A stretch of DNA of 64,000 nucleotides from positions 87,656 through 151,655 of the forward strand of contig NZ_FNNV01000020.1 of the NCBI RefSeq assembly GCF_900106745.1, in the 5' to 3' direction. This document shows, one piece after another, positions 1 to 8,543 of the stretch. How positions within the stretch are numbered: position 1 is the first letter of the stretch; every line of letters starts with the position of its first letter. Below the pieces are notes generated by a model. The model was not told the origin of the DNA and ran no database searches. It saw nothing but the letters and a program-made list of their open reading frames with translations. A program made the position numbers and the translations under genes. The stretch comes from Paenibacillus sp. CF384 (GTDB lineage: Bacteria; Bacillota; Bacilli; Paenibacillales; Paenibacillaceae).

Positions 1-613
1 ATACTTCGTCGTATTCGGGCAAAGGAATATGGAAGAATGCGAGCGAGGAAAGCGGCTCACCATCGTTGGATTCCGTCAGTGCCGCGGATTGCTGCGTATA
101 CCAATCGATCTGGTCACGGCTGATCCAGGCATAACCCTCAAGATTCGGATACTCGGAATAGCTTCCGCTATCGAGCAGGTAGAGGGCATGATGCGGCTTG
201 CCACTGCCCGGCTCTCTGACCAGCAGCACGAAATTACCTACACCCGCAATCTCCTCCGGTCCTGCTTGACTCACACAATGCTCGTGCTCCAATTGGACGT
301 CCATCAACTCTTCTCGCGTGACCTTATGCTCGGAGTCATGGTTGCCAAACACGGCTGCCCACGGGATGCCCCGGGCATCGACTTCACGCACCGCTTCACG
401 GAACGACTGCTTCGGATCGATGCAGTCATCGCTGTAAATCACATCGCCTGTAAAGATGACCAAGTCTGGAGAAGTTTTATCAAGCACCCGCTCCATCAGC
501 AATCGGGTCAGGATGTCGCCCGGCTCCCCGTTCTGCCAATGAAGATCTGTAAATTGCACGATGGTAAACGTGCCGTCCTCGCGGTAATGCAGTTCTTTCC
601 CCATCTTACTCAT
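1..613 (-). CDS. Calcineurin-like metallophosphoesterase, 3' end cut off by the window
   Basis: Reading the minus strand from 613 to the window edge gives an uninterrupted frame of about 204 residues; the stop lies outside the window. The N-terminal part holds the metallophosphoesterase metal-site motifs in order: FTDLHW near residue 21, GDVIYSDD near 56 and GNHDSE near 90. The family hydrolyses phosphomono- or diesters at a two-metal centre; the substrate cannot be told from sequence. The frame can start at ATG 613 or at ATG 604. A G-rich stretch at 614-618 touches the first and sits 9 bases before the second, so 604 may be the true start. It lies 7 bases downstream of the MgtC-like gene and is probably cotranscribed with it. 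Confidence 0.85.
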   Translation of the reverse strand, partial: MSKMGKELHYREDGTFTIVQFTDLHWQNGEPGDILTRLLMERVLDKTSPDLVIFTGDVIYSDDCIDPKQSFREAVREVDARGIPWAAVFGNHDSEHKVTREELMDVQLEHEHCVSQAGPEEIAGVGNFVLLVREPGSGKPHHALYLLDSGSYSEYPNLEGYAWISRDQIDWYTQQSAALTESNDGEPLSSLAFFHIPLPEYDEV

Positions 614-620
614 CCCCCAT

Positions 621-1361
621 CTAGAGCGATTCTCCTCCGGCCTCTATCCCGACAACGCCTTCAATGGAAGCAAGACACACGATGACTTCCTCGAAGCGCT
701 TCTTATAATTAAGCTTCACTTGCATGCGGACGATCAACATCTCACCGGAATCGCCTTGTGCGGCTTCTTCGTTCTCGACGATGATTTTGCTGATCTGGAT
801 GCCGAAGTGATGAAGCTGAGTTACCACTTGGTTTAGGCTCGAGGAATCTTTATTGATTTTCATCACCAGATCCTGCTTGCGCTTGGTTCGCGAGAACTTC
901 TTCTCGAACTTATTGAGGAAGAACAAGCTGACCACGACTAGCAGTGTGAGTACCGCTGAACCATAATAGAATCCCGCACCCGCCGTAAGTCCAATCGCAG
1001 CAACCACCCACAATGAGGCTGCCGTCGTAAGTCCAGATACGGTGATCCCTGTTCGCAAAATCGTCCCTGCACCAAGAAAACCAATCCCGCTGATCACCTG
1101 CGCCGCTAACCGAGCCGGATCGAGCCGCACATTCGGATCGGAAGCAAACTCAGCAAACCCGTACATCGATAACAAGACGATCGCCGCTGATCCCAAACAA
1201 ACGAGAATATGTGTCCTAAATCCTGCTGAATGTCCGCCAAGCTCGCGTTCTAAGCCGATCAAACCGCCTAGAAATAGCGCCAGCACTAATCGAATCGTGA
1301 GCTCCAAATAACTGATTTGCCAAATGCTAGGGTCGTATACTTGAACCGCTGTTTCTCCCAT
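621..1361 (-). CDS. MgtC/SapB family inner-membrane protein
   Basis: The 246-residue product has an N-terminal membrane domain typical of MgtC/SapB: a conserved GGLIGLERE segment, then THILVCLG, then a GIGFLGAGTI motif, with about four to five hydrophobic helices. A soluble ACT-like C-terminal domain of about 80 residues follows a basic KFEKKFSRTKRKQ linker. Family members are linked to magnesium limitation and, in pathogens, to inhibition of the F-type ATPase; the role here is inferred only. The frame extends upstream to a TTG at 1409, but ATG 1361 has AGAAGGA about 10 bases before it and begins where homologues begin, so it was chosen. Confidence 0.85.
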   Translation of the reverse strand: MGETAVQVYDPSIWQISYLELTIRLVLALFLGGLIGLERELGGHSAGFRTHILVCLGSAAIVLLSMYGFAEFASDPNVRLDPARLAAQVISGIGFLGAGTILRTGITVSGLTTAASLWVVAAIGLTAGAGFYYGSAVLTLLVVVSLFFLNKFEKKFSRTKRKQDLVMKINKDSSSLNQVVTQLHHFGIQISKIIVENEEAAQGDSGEMLIVRMQVKLNYKKRFEEVIVCLASIEGVVGIEAGGESL

Positions 1362-1473
1362 ATGCGTCAATCCTTCTTGGTTTATGGTCCTTTGCTTATC
1401 TATACGCAAGGCGACAGCGAATGCCTACTGATAGGCCGAAAAAATATATATTCCTTACATAAGTCCAGAGCTT

Positions 1474-2304
1474 CTAGCTTCGTGCAACTTGCGATTCAAA
1501 CCAATCCCAGCCAGAGCCGACATGCTCGGGACGATGCGCGTCCGAGCCGTAAACTAGTTCGATCCCCTTGGTCATGCAAGCCTGCATAAACCATTCCGGC
1601 ACATAAGGCTTGCCGCAGCTCGGCACGCGCAGTCCCGCCGTATTGACGTCGATCCCGATATTTCCTTGCTGCAGCAGCGGCAAGATGGTCGTCAAGCGGC
1701 TCCGAATTTGCGCTTCATCGATCGGCGGGAGCTTGAGCGCGAATTTCTCAATCAAATTAATATGTCCGATCCGTTTACGCATCGGAAGCTTACTCGCGAA
1801 AGCAATGGCCGCTTCGACGTGGTTATAGTATTCGTCCACGACCTTCTCCATCGTACCGTAGTAACTTAAGAGGTTGGCCGAGAAATCGTCTGCCGTGAAA
1901 TCAACACAATACATACCGTCTTTACCCGGTAAGTAGTGAACTGAATAAACGACATCCTCCAGTTGCTGTTGGTACTGATCAATAATTGCTTCCGTAAACG
2001 GAAGCGCGCCTTGCAAATAATCCAGCTCAAGGCCAACGGCGATATCGATTTTCCCTTCATATTGCTGCTTGATCGACTTCGCATAAGCCATATAGAGGGG
2101 AAGCTCCTCACTCGGCATGGCAAGCTCGTACATCAGCTTCGCATCCTGCACCCAATTTGCGGGAAGCGGCGGATGCTCACTAATTGTATATCGTGTAAAA
2201 CCAAGCTCAATGGCACGGTCCACATAGTGTTCCGATGGTGCATCGCTGCCATGGTAGCAAAACTTTGTATGCGTATGTCCATCCCATTTCATTACGTTCG
2301 ACAT
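1474..2304 (-). CDS. hisJ: Histidinol-phosphatase, PHP family
   Basis: A 276-residue PHP-domain protein of the HisJ/HisK type, which removes phosphate from L-histidinol phosphate late in histidine biosynthesis. Metal-binding motifs of the PHP fold appear in order: DGHTHT near residue 8, SEH near 42, GLELDY near 91, SVHYLPG near 121, GHINLI near 181 and GSDAH near 254. Length is normal for the family. AGAGGAG precedes the ATG by about a dozen bases. No other his genes are nearby, as in Bacillus where hisJ lies away from the his operon. It is transcribed towards the MgtC-like gene, 110 bases away. Confidence 0.85.
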   Translation of the reverse strand: MSNVMKWDGHTHTKFCYHGSDAPSEHYVDRAIELGFTRYTISEHPPLPANWVQDAKLMYELAMPSEELPLYMAYAKSIKQQYEGKIDIAVGLELDYLQGALPFTEAIIDQYQQQLEDVVYSVHYLPGKDGMYCVDFTADDFSANLLSYYGTMEKVVDEYYNHVEAAIAFASKLPMRKRIGHINLIEKFALKLPPIDEAQIRSRLTTILPLLQQGNIGIDVNTAGLRVPSCGKPYVPEWFMQACMTKGIELVYGSDAHRPEHVGSGWDWFESQVARS

Positions 2305-2440
2305 GCTGCTCTACCCACTCCTCTAACCGCATAATGACTGCCTGAATGGCAATATGTACCTACTCAGTATATCATCTTGATGAATGCCTTCAATAAGCAT
2401 CGGGGCACGCAAAACTGCTTCTTCCAACAAGCGGCATTTC

Positions 2441-2449
2441 TGTTATAAT
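2441..2449 (+). promoter_or_regulatory. Extended -10 promoter of kimA
   Basis: TGTTATAAT is a perfect extended -10 element (TGn-TATAAT). No good -35 is present, as is common for extended -10 promoters. Transcription would start near 2456, giving a leader of about 80 bases before kimA. Confidence 0.55.
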
Positions 2450-2535
2450 GAATTCTGTTCATTTAGGTTAATCTAAAATAGAAATCCTTGTAAATTTTCC
2501 ACCCCATGCCCCATGCAAAGAAGAGAGGAACATGT

Positions 2536-4353
2536 ATGATCAGCCGATTCAAACGACTTCTTATCGGGCGGCCGATGAAAAGCGCAGAACTAGAAGGCGA
2601 GAAGCTCAGTAAGCTTAAAGCGCTCGCCGTACTTTCCTCCGACGCCTTGTCGTCGGTCGCGTACGGAACGGAGCAGATCTTGCTCGTACTCATGGCTGCC
2701 GGTTTTGCCGCAGTCTGGTACTCCATTCCGATATCCATTGCCGTGCTCGGTCTATTACTAATACTAATCATTTCGTATCGTCAAACCATCTTCGCTTATC
2801 CCAAAGGCGGCGGCGCTTACGTCGTGGCCAAAGATAACTTAGGTACTTCCACCGGGCTGCTTGCAGGCGGATCGCTGCTGGTCGACTATATTCTGACCGT
2901 AGCCGTTAGTTCATCGGCAGGAACGGACGCCATCACATCCGCATTCCCTTCGCTGCATGATCATCGGGTTAGCGTCGCCTTAATCATGATCGTATTTCTA
3001 ACCGTCATGAACCTGCGGGGAATCGGGGAGTCCGCTTCCGTTCTCGCTTATCCCGTCTATCTGTTCGTCGGTGCGATCTTCGTATTGATCATAGCAGGCG
3101 TTGTCAAAGTAATCGTAGGCGGCGTCCATGCCGATGTGCCGGAGATCGGTGCGGCGGTGTCCAACATCAGTTTGTTCATGTTACTTAAGGCGTTCAGCTC
3201 CGGTTGTTCGGCGCTAACCGGCGTCGAGGCCGTGTCCAATGCGATCCCGAACTTCAAGAAACCCGCGGAGCGCAATGCCGCGACTACCCTCATCATGATG
3301 GGTACCATTCTAGGTGCGATGTTCATCGGTATCAGCTTGCTCGCTTATTGGTACGGCATCGTGCCGAGCGCGACGGAAACCGTCGTTTCCCAAATCGCAA
3401 ATGCGACGTTCGGACGAGGCATCCTCTATTATGCGATTCAAGGGATTACCGCATTAATTCTGTTCTTGGCTGCCAATACCGCCTACTCGGCTTTCCCGTT
3501 GCTCGCGTTCATGCTGGCCAAAGACAAGTACATGCCCCATGCCTTCATGGTGCGTGGAGATCGGCTCGGTTTCTCGAACGGGATTATTTTTCTCGGCGTG
3601 TTCTCCGCGCTCTTGGTTGTCCTGTTTCACGGGGATACGGAGAATCTCATCCCGCTCTATGCGGTGGGGGTATTTATCCCGTTCACGCTCTCTCAGCTGG
3701 GGATGATGGTGCGCTGGATTAAGCTGAAACCGGCAAACTGGGGCGTTGGACTGACCGTCAATACGATCGGGATGTTGACCACGCTCATCATTACGTTAAT
3801 CTTTATTTTCACGAAGTTTAGTCAGATTTGGATGGTCTTCATCTTCTTGCCGATCGTAATTATCGGGTTCTACAAGATCAACCGTCACTATATGAACACC
3901 GCGGACGAGCTTCGCATTAACATTGATAAAGAAAAGCCGGCCATTAAAGGCAGCACCATAGTGGTTCCTGTAGCTGGTATTACGAAGGTCGTTCTGCAGT
4001 CCATCAGCTATGCCAAATCGCTGACGGATAATGTGGTTGCCGTCTATGTCGGGTTCGATGAGGAAGAAATCGAGCGGCTCGAGAAGAAATGGGAAGAGTG
4101 GGATCCCGGCGTGAGGCTGATCGTTCTGCGATCCAGCTACCGCAGCATCATCCGCCCGCTTGTCCGCTTCATCGAGACGGTCGAATGGAAGACGCAGGAA
4201 ACGGATCATATCACCGTGCTGATTCCGCAGTTCATCACAAGGCACTGGTGGCATAACATTTTGCACAACCAGTCCAGTTTGCTGCTTCGCGCGTATTTGT
4301 TCAACCAGAAGGACGTTGTTATTGCGACTGTGCCTTACCGGTTGCACCGTTAG
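2536..4353 (+). CDS. kimA: KimA-type high-affinity potassium importer, APC superfamily
   Basis: The 605-residue product matches what I recall of Bacillus subtilis KimA (YdaO) along its whole length: start MISRFKRLLIGRPMKS, then SSDALSSVAYGTEQILL, the SGCSALTGVEA segment in the core, 12 hydrophobic helices to about residue 460, and a cytoplasmic C-terminal domain ending FNQKDVVIATVPYRLHR. KimA imports potassium with protons and is inhibited by cyclic di-AMP through the C-terminal domain. ATG 2536 was chosen over the in-frame ATG at 2506 because AGAGAGG lies just upstream and the product then starts like KimA. In B. subtilis the gene follows a c-di-AMP riboswitch; none is recognisable in the short leader here. 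Confidence 0.9.
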   Translation: MISRFKRLLIGRPMKSAELEGEKLSKLKALAVLSSDALSSVAYGTEQILLVLMAAGFAAVWYSIPISIAVLGLLLILIISYRQTIFAYPKGGGAYVVAKDNLGTSTGLLAGGSLLVDYILTVAVSSSAGTDAITSAFPSLHDHRVSVALIMIVFLTVMNLRGIGESASVLAYPVYLFVGAIFVLIIAGVVKVIVGGVHADVPEIGAAVSNISLFMLLKAFSSGCSALTGVEAVSNAIPNFKKPAERNAATTLIMMGTILGAMFIGISLLAYWYGIVPSATETVVSQIANATFGRGILYYAIQGITALILFLAANTAYSAFPLLAFMLAKDKYMPHAFMVRGDRLGFSNGIIFLGVFSALLVVLFHGDTENLIPLYAVGVFIPFTLSQLGMMVRWIKLKPANWGVGLTVNTIGMLTTLIITLIFIFTKFSQIWMVFIFLPIVIIGFYKINRHYMNTADELRINIDKEKPAIKGSTIVVPVAGITKVVLQSISYAKSLTDNVVAVYVGFDEEEIERLEKKWEEWDPGVRLIVLRSSYRSIIRPLVRFIETVEWKTQETDHITVLIPQFITRHWWHNILHNQSSLLLRAYLFNQKDVVIATVPYRLHR

Positions 4354-4384
4354 TTATAGTTGGCGGGGCATCCCAACCTAAGAA

Positions 4385-4425
4385 GCCGAGAGTTCGATAT
4401 TGGAACTCTCGGCTTTGTTTTTGGG
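4385..4425 (+). terminator. Rho-independent terminator of kimA
   Basis: A perfect 12-bp stem, AGCCGAGAGTTC paired with GAACTCTCGGCT around a 7-base loop, is followed by a T-rich tract (TTTGTTTTTG). It begins 31 bases after the kimA stop and is also the first copy of the hairpin A unit of the repeat array that follows. Confidence 0.8.
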
Positions 4426-4808
4426 CTAGTTTGGCTCTGAGAGTTCGACTTTAAGACTCTCGGATGGCTGGTTTTGTTGTGGGTGGAGGTTTTCTTGGCT
4501 GAGAGTTCGATATTGGAACTCTCGGCTTTATTTTTGAGCTAGTTTGGCTCTGAGAGTTCGACTTTGAGACTCTCGGATGGCAGGTTTTGTTGTAGGTGGG
4601 GGTTTTCTTGGCTGAGAATTCGATATTGGAACTCTCGGCTTGGTTTTGGGGCTAGTTCGGCTCTGAGAGTCCGACTTTGAGACTCTCGGATGGCTGGTTT
4701 TGTTGTGGGTGGAGGTTTTCTTGGCTGAGAGTTCGATATTGGAACTCTCGGCTTGGTTTTGGGGCTAGTTCGGCTCTGAGAGTTCGACTTTGAGACTCTC
4801 AGTGGCAT
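4385..4808. repeat. 113-bp tandem repeat array, about 3.7 copies, with two hairpins per unit
   Basis: The marker GATATTGGAACTCTC begins at 4396, 4509, 4622 and 4735, and GACTTTnAGACTCTC begins at 4447, 4560, 4673 and 4786. The period is therefore exactly 113 bp. Each unit holds hairpin A (GAGAGTTC, 7-base loop, GAACTCTC) and hairpin B (GAGAGT, 11-base loop, ACTCTC), which share the same arm word. The third copy has one change in the arm (GAGAATTC). The period is not a multiple of three, so no frame is kept and no protein is implied. The array fills the gap between the convergent kimA and prpD genes. Confidence 0.9.
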
Positions 4809-4838
4809 GAGTGGTGAGGTTTGAGGCAGCTAACAAAT

Positions 4839-4866
4839 AACCGACTCCTAAGTTAGCGAGTCGGTT
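4839..4866 (-). terminator. Terminator of the prp/beta-oxidation operon
   Basis: AACCGACTC and GAGTCGGTT pair in a 9-bp stem around a 10-base loop. On the minus strand the stem is followed by ATTTGTT. It lies directly downstream of the prpD stop. Confidence 0.75.
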
Positions 4867-4870
4867 CCTT

Positions 4871-6313
4871 TCAAGGCGCGAACAGCTCTAGAAACGCGCT
4901 CACGCTCATCAGTTCCAGCTGTTGCGGATCTTCGCATATCGCTGTAATTCGTGCTGTTTGCTCCACAGAGATTCGTGTCAGCAGGTTCGCTTCGAATTTC
5001 TTTTTCAGCAGCGGGATCCCTTCCTCCCTTCTTCGCCTGTGGCCGATCGGATACTCCGTCAGCACCTCGTCCGTCGCGCTGCCGTCCGTGAAGAACACCT
5101 GGACGCTGTTCGCGATGGAGCGTTTGCCCGGATCCAGATAGTCGACCGTGAAGTCAGGCCGCTCCTTCACCTCCATCAAGCCCCGCAAACGATCCACCCG
5201 CGGATCTGCCGCAGCCTCATCCTCGTAATGATCCGCAGTCAGAGCGCCGTGGAGCAGGCCAATCGCAGTCATATACTGCAAGCAATGGTCACGGTCGGCG
5301 GGGTTGTGTAGCGGACCTTTTTTATCGATGATACGGATTGCGGATTCGTGCGTTGTAATAGTAATTCGAGCGATCTCATCAAGTCTATCGGCAACGAGGG
5401 GATGCAGTGCGATTGCGCTCTCCACCGCCGTTTGTGCGTGGAATTCGGCTGGAAATGAGATTTTGAACAGCACATGTTCCATGACGTAAGAGCCGTATGG
5501 ACGGGGGAGCGAGAACGGTCGCCCTTTGAAAAGCACATCATAAAAACCCCACCCCTTCGCCGAAAGCGCGGATGGATAGCCCATTTCCCCTCGCAGCACC
5601 ATGAGCGACAGTCGCAATGCGCGGCTAGTTGCATCGCCGGCGGCCCAGGATTTGCGCGATCCGGTGTTCGGCGCGTGCCTGTAGGTGCGAAGAGCTTGGC
5701 CGTCAACCCACGCATGGGACAAGGCGTCCGTGATCTCATCCTTCGTCCCGCCGAGCAAACCGGTTGCTACCGCGGTGGATGCCACTTTCACAAGCACGAC
5801 ATGGTCGAGGCCTACTCGGTTGAAGCTATTTTCAAGCGCCATCACGCCTTGCAGCTCATGCGCCTTAATCATGGCCGTCAGCACATCGCGCATGACAAGC
5901 GGAGGCTGTCCGGCAGCCTGCCTTAATTTGCTTGCATAATCGGCAGCGGCGAGAATCGCCCCGAGATTATCCGATGGATGGCCCCACTCCGCAGCAAGCC
6001 AAGTGTCATTGTAATCCAGCCAGCGAATCATGCAGCCAATGTTGAAAGCAGCCGTCACCGGATCTAACTGAAACGCAGTCCCCGGGATACGTACGCCGCC
6101 TTCCATCTCTGCCCCTGGCACAATCGGACCGAGCAGTTTCGTGCAAGCCGGATAGTTTAACGCCAGCATGCCGCAGCCCAGCGTATCCATCAAACAATAG
6201 CGAGCCGTTTCATAGGCTAACTCGCTGTCCACTGTATAGTCGGTTACATACGCAGCCATATCGGCAAGCACTTGATCCGGCTCAGGCCGATTATTATCCT
6301 GACCATATCCCAT
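4871..6313 (-). CDS. prpD: 2-methylcitrate dehydratase, MmgE/PrpD family
   Basis: A 480-residue MmgE/PrpD protein. It converts 2-methylcitrate to 2-methylaconitate in the methylcitrate cycle that oxidises propionyl-CoA to pyruvate and succinate. Visible family signatures are [10 protein letters not shown] near residue 44, RWLDYNDTW with EWGHPSDN just after it, [12 protein letters not shown] near 218, [15 protein letters not shown] near 285 and the [12 protein letters not shown] stretch near 339. Length is typical. GGGGAGGTG precedes the ATG by about 8 bases. It is the last gene of the operon, 22 bases after prpC. Substrate is inferred from the neighbours, since some family members act on cis-aconitate or citrate. 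Confidence 0.9.
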   Translation of the reverse strand: MGYGQDNNRPEPDQVLADMAAYVTDYTVDSELAYETARYCLMDTLGCGMLALNYPACTKLLGPIVPGAEMEGGVRIPGTAFQLDPVTAAFNIGCMIRWLDYNDTWLAAEWGHPSDNLGAILAAADYASKLRQAAGQPPLVMRDVLTAMIKAHELQGVMALENSFNRVGLDHVVLVKVASTAVATGLLGGTKDEITDALSHAWVDGQALRTYRHAPNTGSRKSWAAGDATSRALRLSLMVLRGEMGYPSALSAKGWGFYDVLFKGRPFSLPRPYGSYVMEHVLFKISFPAEFHAQTAVESAIALHPLVADRLDEIARITITTHESAIRIIDKKGPLHNPADRDHCLQYMTAIGLLHGALTADHYEDEAAADPRVDRLRGLMEVKERPDFTVDYLDPGKRSIANSVQVFFTDGSATDEVLTEYPIGHRRRREEGIPLLKKKFEANLLTRISVEQTARITAICEDPQQLELMSVSAFLELFAP

Positions 6314-6335
6314 GGCGGCAACACCTCCCCATCAT

Positions 6336-7568
6336 TTAATGGCGCTCATGTACTGCGAGCCAAGGCAGCGGTTCAGGTCCGACATAAGCGGCAGTCGGCC
6401 GGATGATACGGTTATTTTGCCGCTGCTCCATAATGTGCGCTGTCCAGCCCGTCAAACGGGAGATGACGAAGATCGGCGTGAACATCGGCGTAGGGATGCC
6501 CATGAAATGATAGGCGGTCGCGCTGTAGAAGTCGAGGTTGGGGAATAAGCTTTTTTCCTGACGCATCACCTGTTCAACCGCTTCCGAAACCGAATAGAGA
6601 TGGCTGTCCTCCGCCCACAATGAGAGTGTCTCCGACCATTTCTTGATGATGTCCGAACGCGGATCGGACACAGTGTACACGCGATGGCCGAACCCCATAA
6701 TGAGCTGCTTCGCCGCTAGCCTTGCGCGCGTGGCCGCTTCCGCTTCCTCCGCATTGTCGAACTGCGTGATCAGCTCCATGACCGCCTCATTCGCTCCGCC
6801 GTGAAGATTGCCCCGCAGCGTGCCGATGCCGGTCGCAATACAAGAGTAATAGTTCGATAGCGTAGAAGCCGTTACACGAGCGGCGAAAGTCGATGCGTTA
6901 AACTCATGCTCGGCATACAGAATAAGCGAAATATCGAATACGCGAATCGCGAGATGCTCCGCATGTTTGCCGTGAAGCAGGTAGAGAAAATGACCCGCAA
7001 CCGTGTAATGATCAAGGTTGAACGTTTCTTCTTGCGGCTCTGCCGTGTCTGAGCTGCCCGAGGAGGCTGCGGGTTCAGAGACTTCGGGTTCAGGTTCAGA
7101 CGCCGAGTCCACCTGAGACGTCTCCACCAAACCATCCCCATCAACAGCCTGCCTATGAAAATGATACCAATGCAGCAGCATCGGACCTGTCAGCGCAATG
7201 AGCCGATCGGCAATATCGGCTGCATCAACCGATGCCGATTCCGGCTCCATCGTCCCAAGCGCAGTGCAGCCCACCTGAAGCACCTCCATTGGATGGGCAT
7301 CAGCAGGCAGCAGCTCCAAGATCCGCTGCAGCGTCTCCGGCAATTGGCTCGCATCCGCCAGCTTGCGCCGATAAGCCGCAAGTTCATCGACATTCGGCAG
7401 CTTGCCGCGTATGAGCAAATACGCAGTCTCCTCGAAGCTGCCGTGTTCTGCCAAATCCTCGATGGAATATCCGCGGTAGGTGAGTCCAAGTCCATTTTTG
7501 CCTACCGTACTGATTGCCGTTTCACCGGCTTCAATGCCGGCCAACCCTCCGGGCTTCTTCACGGTCAT
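6336..7568 (-). CDS. prpC: 2-methylcitrate synthase / citrate synthase with an acidic insert
   Basis: A citrate-synthase-fold enzyme of 410 residues, condensing propionyl-CoA (or acetyl-CoA) with oxaloacetate. Key motifs are YRGYSIEDL near residue 32, GTLRGNLHGGANEAVM (active-site His) and MGFGHRVYTVSDPR (active-site His) in the large domain, and DFYSATAYHFMGIPTP with the catalytic Asp. The unusual part is about 35 residues of Ser, Glu, Pro and Ala at roughly 150-185, at the point where Bacillus MmgD has a short loop; it explains the extra length over the usual 370. The Shine-Dalgarno GGAGGAGG lies in the end of prpB, 3 bases upstream, so translation is probably coupled. Confidence 0.9.
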   Translation of the reverse strand: MTVKKPGGLAGIEAGETAISTVGKNGLGLTYRGYSIEDLAEHGSFEETAYLLIRGKLPNVDELAAYRRKLADASQLPETLQRILELLPADAHPMEVLQVGCTALGTMEPESASVDAADIADRLIALTGPMLLHWYHFHRQAVDGDGLVETSQVDSASEPEPEVSEPAASSGSSDTAEPQEETFNLDHYTVAGHFLYLLHGKHAEHLAIRVFDISLILYAEHEFNASTFAARVTASTLSNYYSCIATGIGTLRGNLHGGANEAVMELITQFDNAEEAEAATRARLAAKQLIMGFGHRVYTVSDPRSDIIKKWSETLSLWAEDSHLYSVSEAVEQVMRQEKSLFPNLDFYSATAYHFMGIPTPMFTPIFVISRLTGWTAHIMEQRQNNRIIRPTAAYVGPEPLPWLAVHERH

Positions 7569-7571
7569 CTC

Positions 7572-8474
7572 TCATTCCTCCTCCGTGTTCCGTGCGGCGA
7601 ACAGCGCATCCAGCTTGCGCTCGTAATCGTAGTAGCCGAGATAACGATACAGCTCCTCGCGCGTCTGCATGCTGCCAAGCACGGAGGCTTGAGTCCCTTG
7701 CTCCCGAATCGTCTGGTACACCTTCAGCGCTGCCGCATTCATCGCACGAAACGCCGACAGCGGATACAATACCAGCGACACTCCGGCTGCCCCCAGTTCA
7801 TCGACCGTAAAGAGCGGCGTACGCCCGAATTCCGTTATGTTCGCAAGAACAGGCACCTTCACCACGTCCGTGAACGCCCGATATTCCTCCAAGCTGCCAG
7901 CCGCCTCCAGAAAAATCATATCCGCGCCGGCCTCCACATACGCTTGCGCCCTTGCTACAGCGCCTTCCATTCCCTCCGCAGCGAGCGCATCCGTACGTGC
8001 CATAAGCACAAAATCCGCGTCAACCTTCGCATCTGCCGCGCTTCGAAGGCGATCTACCATCTCCGCTGTGCTGACGATGGCTTTGTTCGGGCGATGCCCG
8101 CAGCGCTTGGCGGCCACCTGATCCTCGATATGAATGCCCGCGGCACCGGCGCGGATCATCTCGCGCACGGTCCGCGCAATGTTAAACGCCGAACCGAAGC
8201 CGGTATCGGCGTCCACAAGCAGAGGTAAATCAACAGCGCTGCTGATGCGCCGCACGTCCTCCAGCACATCGCCCTGCGTCGTAATACCGAGGTCCGGCAA
8301 TCCGAACGAAGCGTTTGCCACTCCTGCGCCAGACACGTACAGTGCATGAAAACCCGCCGATTCCGCGAGCAGCGCGGCATAAGCATTTATGACTCCTGCC
8401 ACCTGAAGCGGCTTCTCCCGCTGAAGCGCCTCTCGAAGCCGAAGTCCCGGCGAACTGCGATTCATTGAACCCAT
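7572..8474 (-). CDS. prpB: 2-methylisocitrate lyase, PEP mutase/ICL superfamily
   Basis: A 300-residue member of the isocitrate-lyase/PEP-mutase superfamily that splits 2-methylisocitrate into pyruvate and succinate. Seen are the [16 protein letters not shown] metal-binding region near residue 89, GIHIEDQ near 116, and the active-site loop [11 protein letters not shown] near 122 with the KRCGH motif of genuine methylisocitrate lyases. [12 protein letters not shown] near 213 also fits the family. AAGGGAG lies before ATG 8474. It stands between acyl-CoA dehydrogenase 1 and prpC; in B. subtilis the equivalent gene (mmgF) comes last in the operon. Confidence 0.92.
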   Translation of the reverse strand: MGSMNRSSPGLRLREALQREKPLQVAGVINAYAALLAESAGFHALYVSGAGVANASFGLPDLGITTQGDVLEDVRRISSAVDLPLLVDADTGFGSAFNIARTVREMIRAGAAGIHIEDQVAAKRCGHRPNKAIVSTAEMVDRLRSAADAKVDADFVLMARTDALAAEGMEGAVARAQAYVEAGADMIFLEAAGSLEEYRAFTDVVKVPVLANITEFGRTPLFTVDELGAAGVSLVLYPLSAFRAMNAAALKVYQTIREQGTQASVLGSMQTREELYRYLGYYDYERKLDALFAARNTEEE

Positions 8475-8503
8475 AAGCTCTCATCTCCCTTCACGAACAG
8501 AGC

Positions 8504-8533
8504 GCAAGCAAACAAGCAAACAAGTAAGCAAGC
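8504..8533. repeat. Short CAAG/CAAA microsatellite
   Basis: A tract built from CAAG, CAAA and TAAG units lies in the 69-base gap between acyl-CoA dehydrogenase 1 and prpB, the only sizeable gap in this operon. It is noncoding and does not overlap the prpB ribosome site. Confidence 0.6.
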
Positions 8534-8543
8534 CGCCAACAGA

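Noticed and set aside
29..685. Plus-strand open frame of 218 residues at the left edge
   Set aside because: It is antisense to the metallophosphoesterase frame, which has the DxH, GDxx and GNHD motifs; the plus-strand product shows no family features.
4539..4808. Minus-strand 89-residue frame inside the 113-bp array
   Set aside because: The repeat period is not a multiple of three, so successive copies are read in different frames; no ribosome site.
4385..4808. CRISPR array
   Set aside because: Repeats and spacers are not distinguishable: the whole 113-bp unit is repeated, and no cas genes are near.
7155..8228. Plus-strand frame of 357 residues opposite prpC and prpB
   Set aside because: A shadow of two well-supported genes in GC-rich DNA; composition rich in Arg, His and Gln, no family features.
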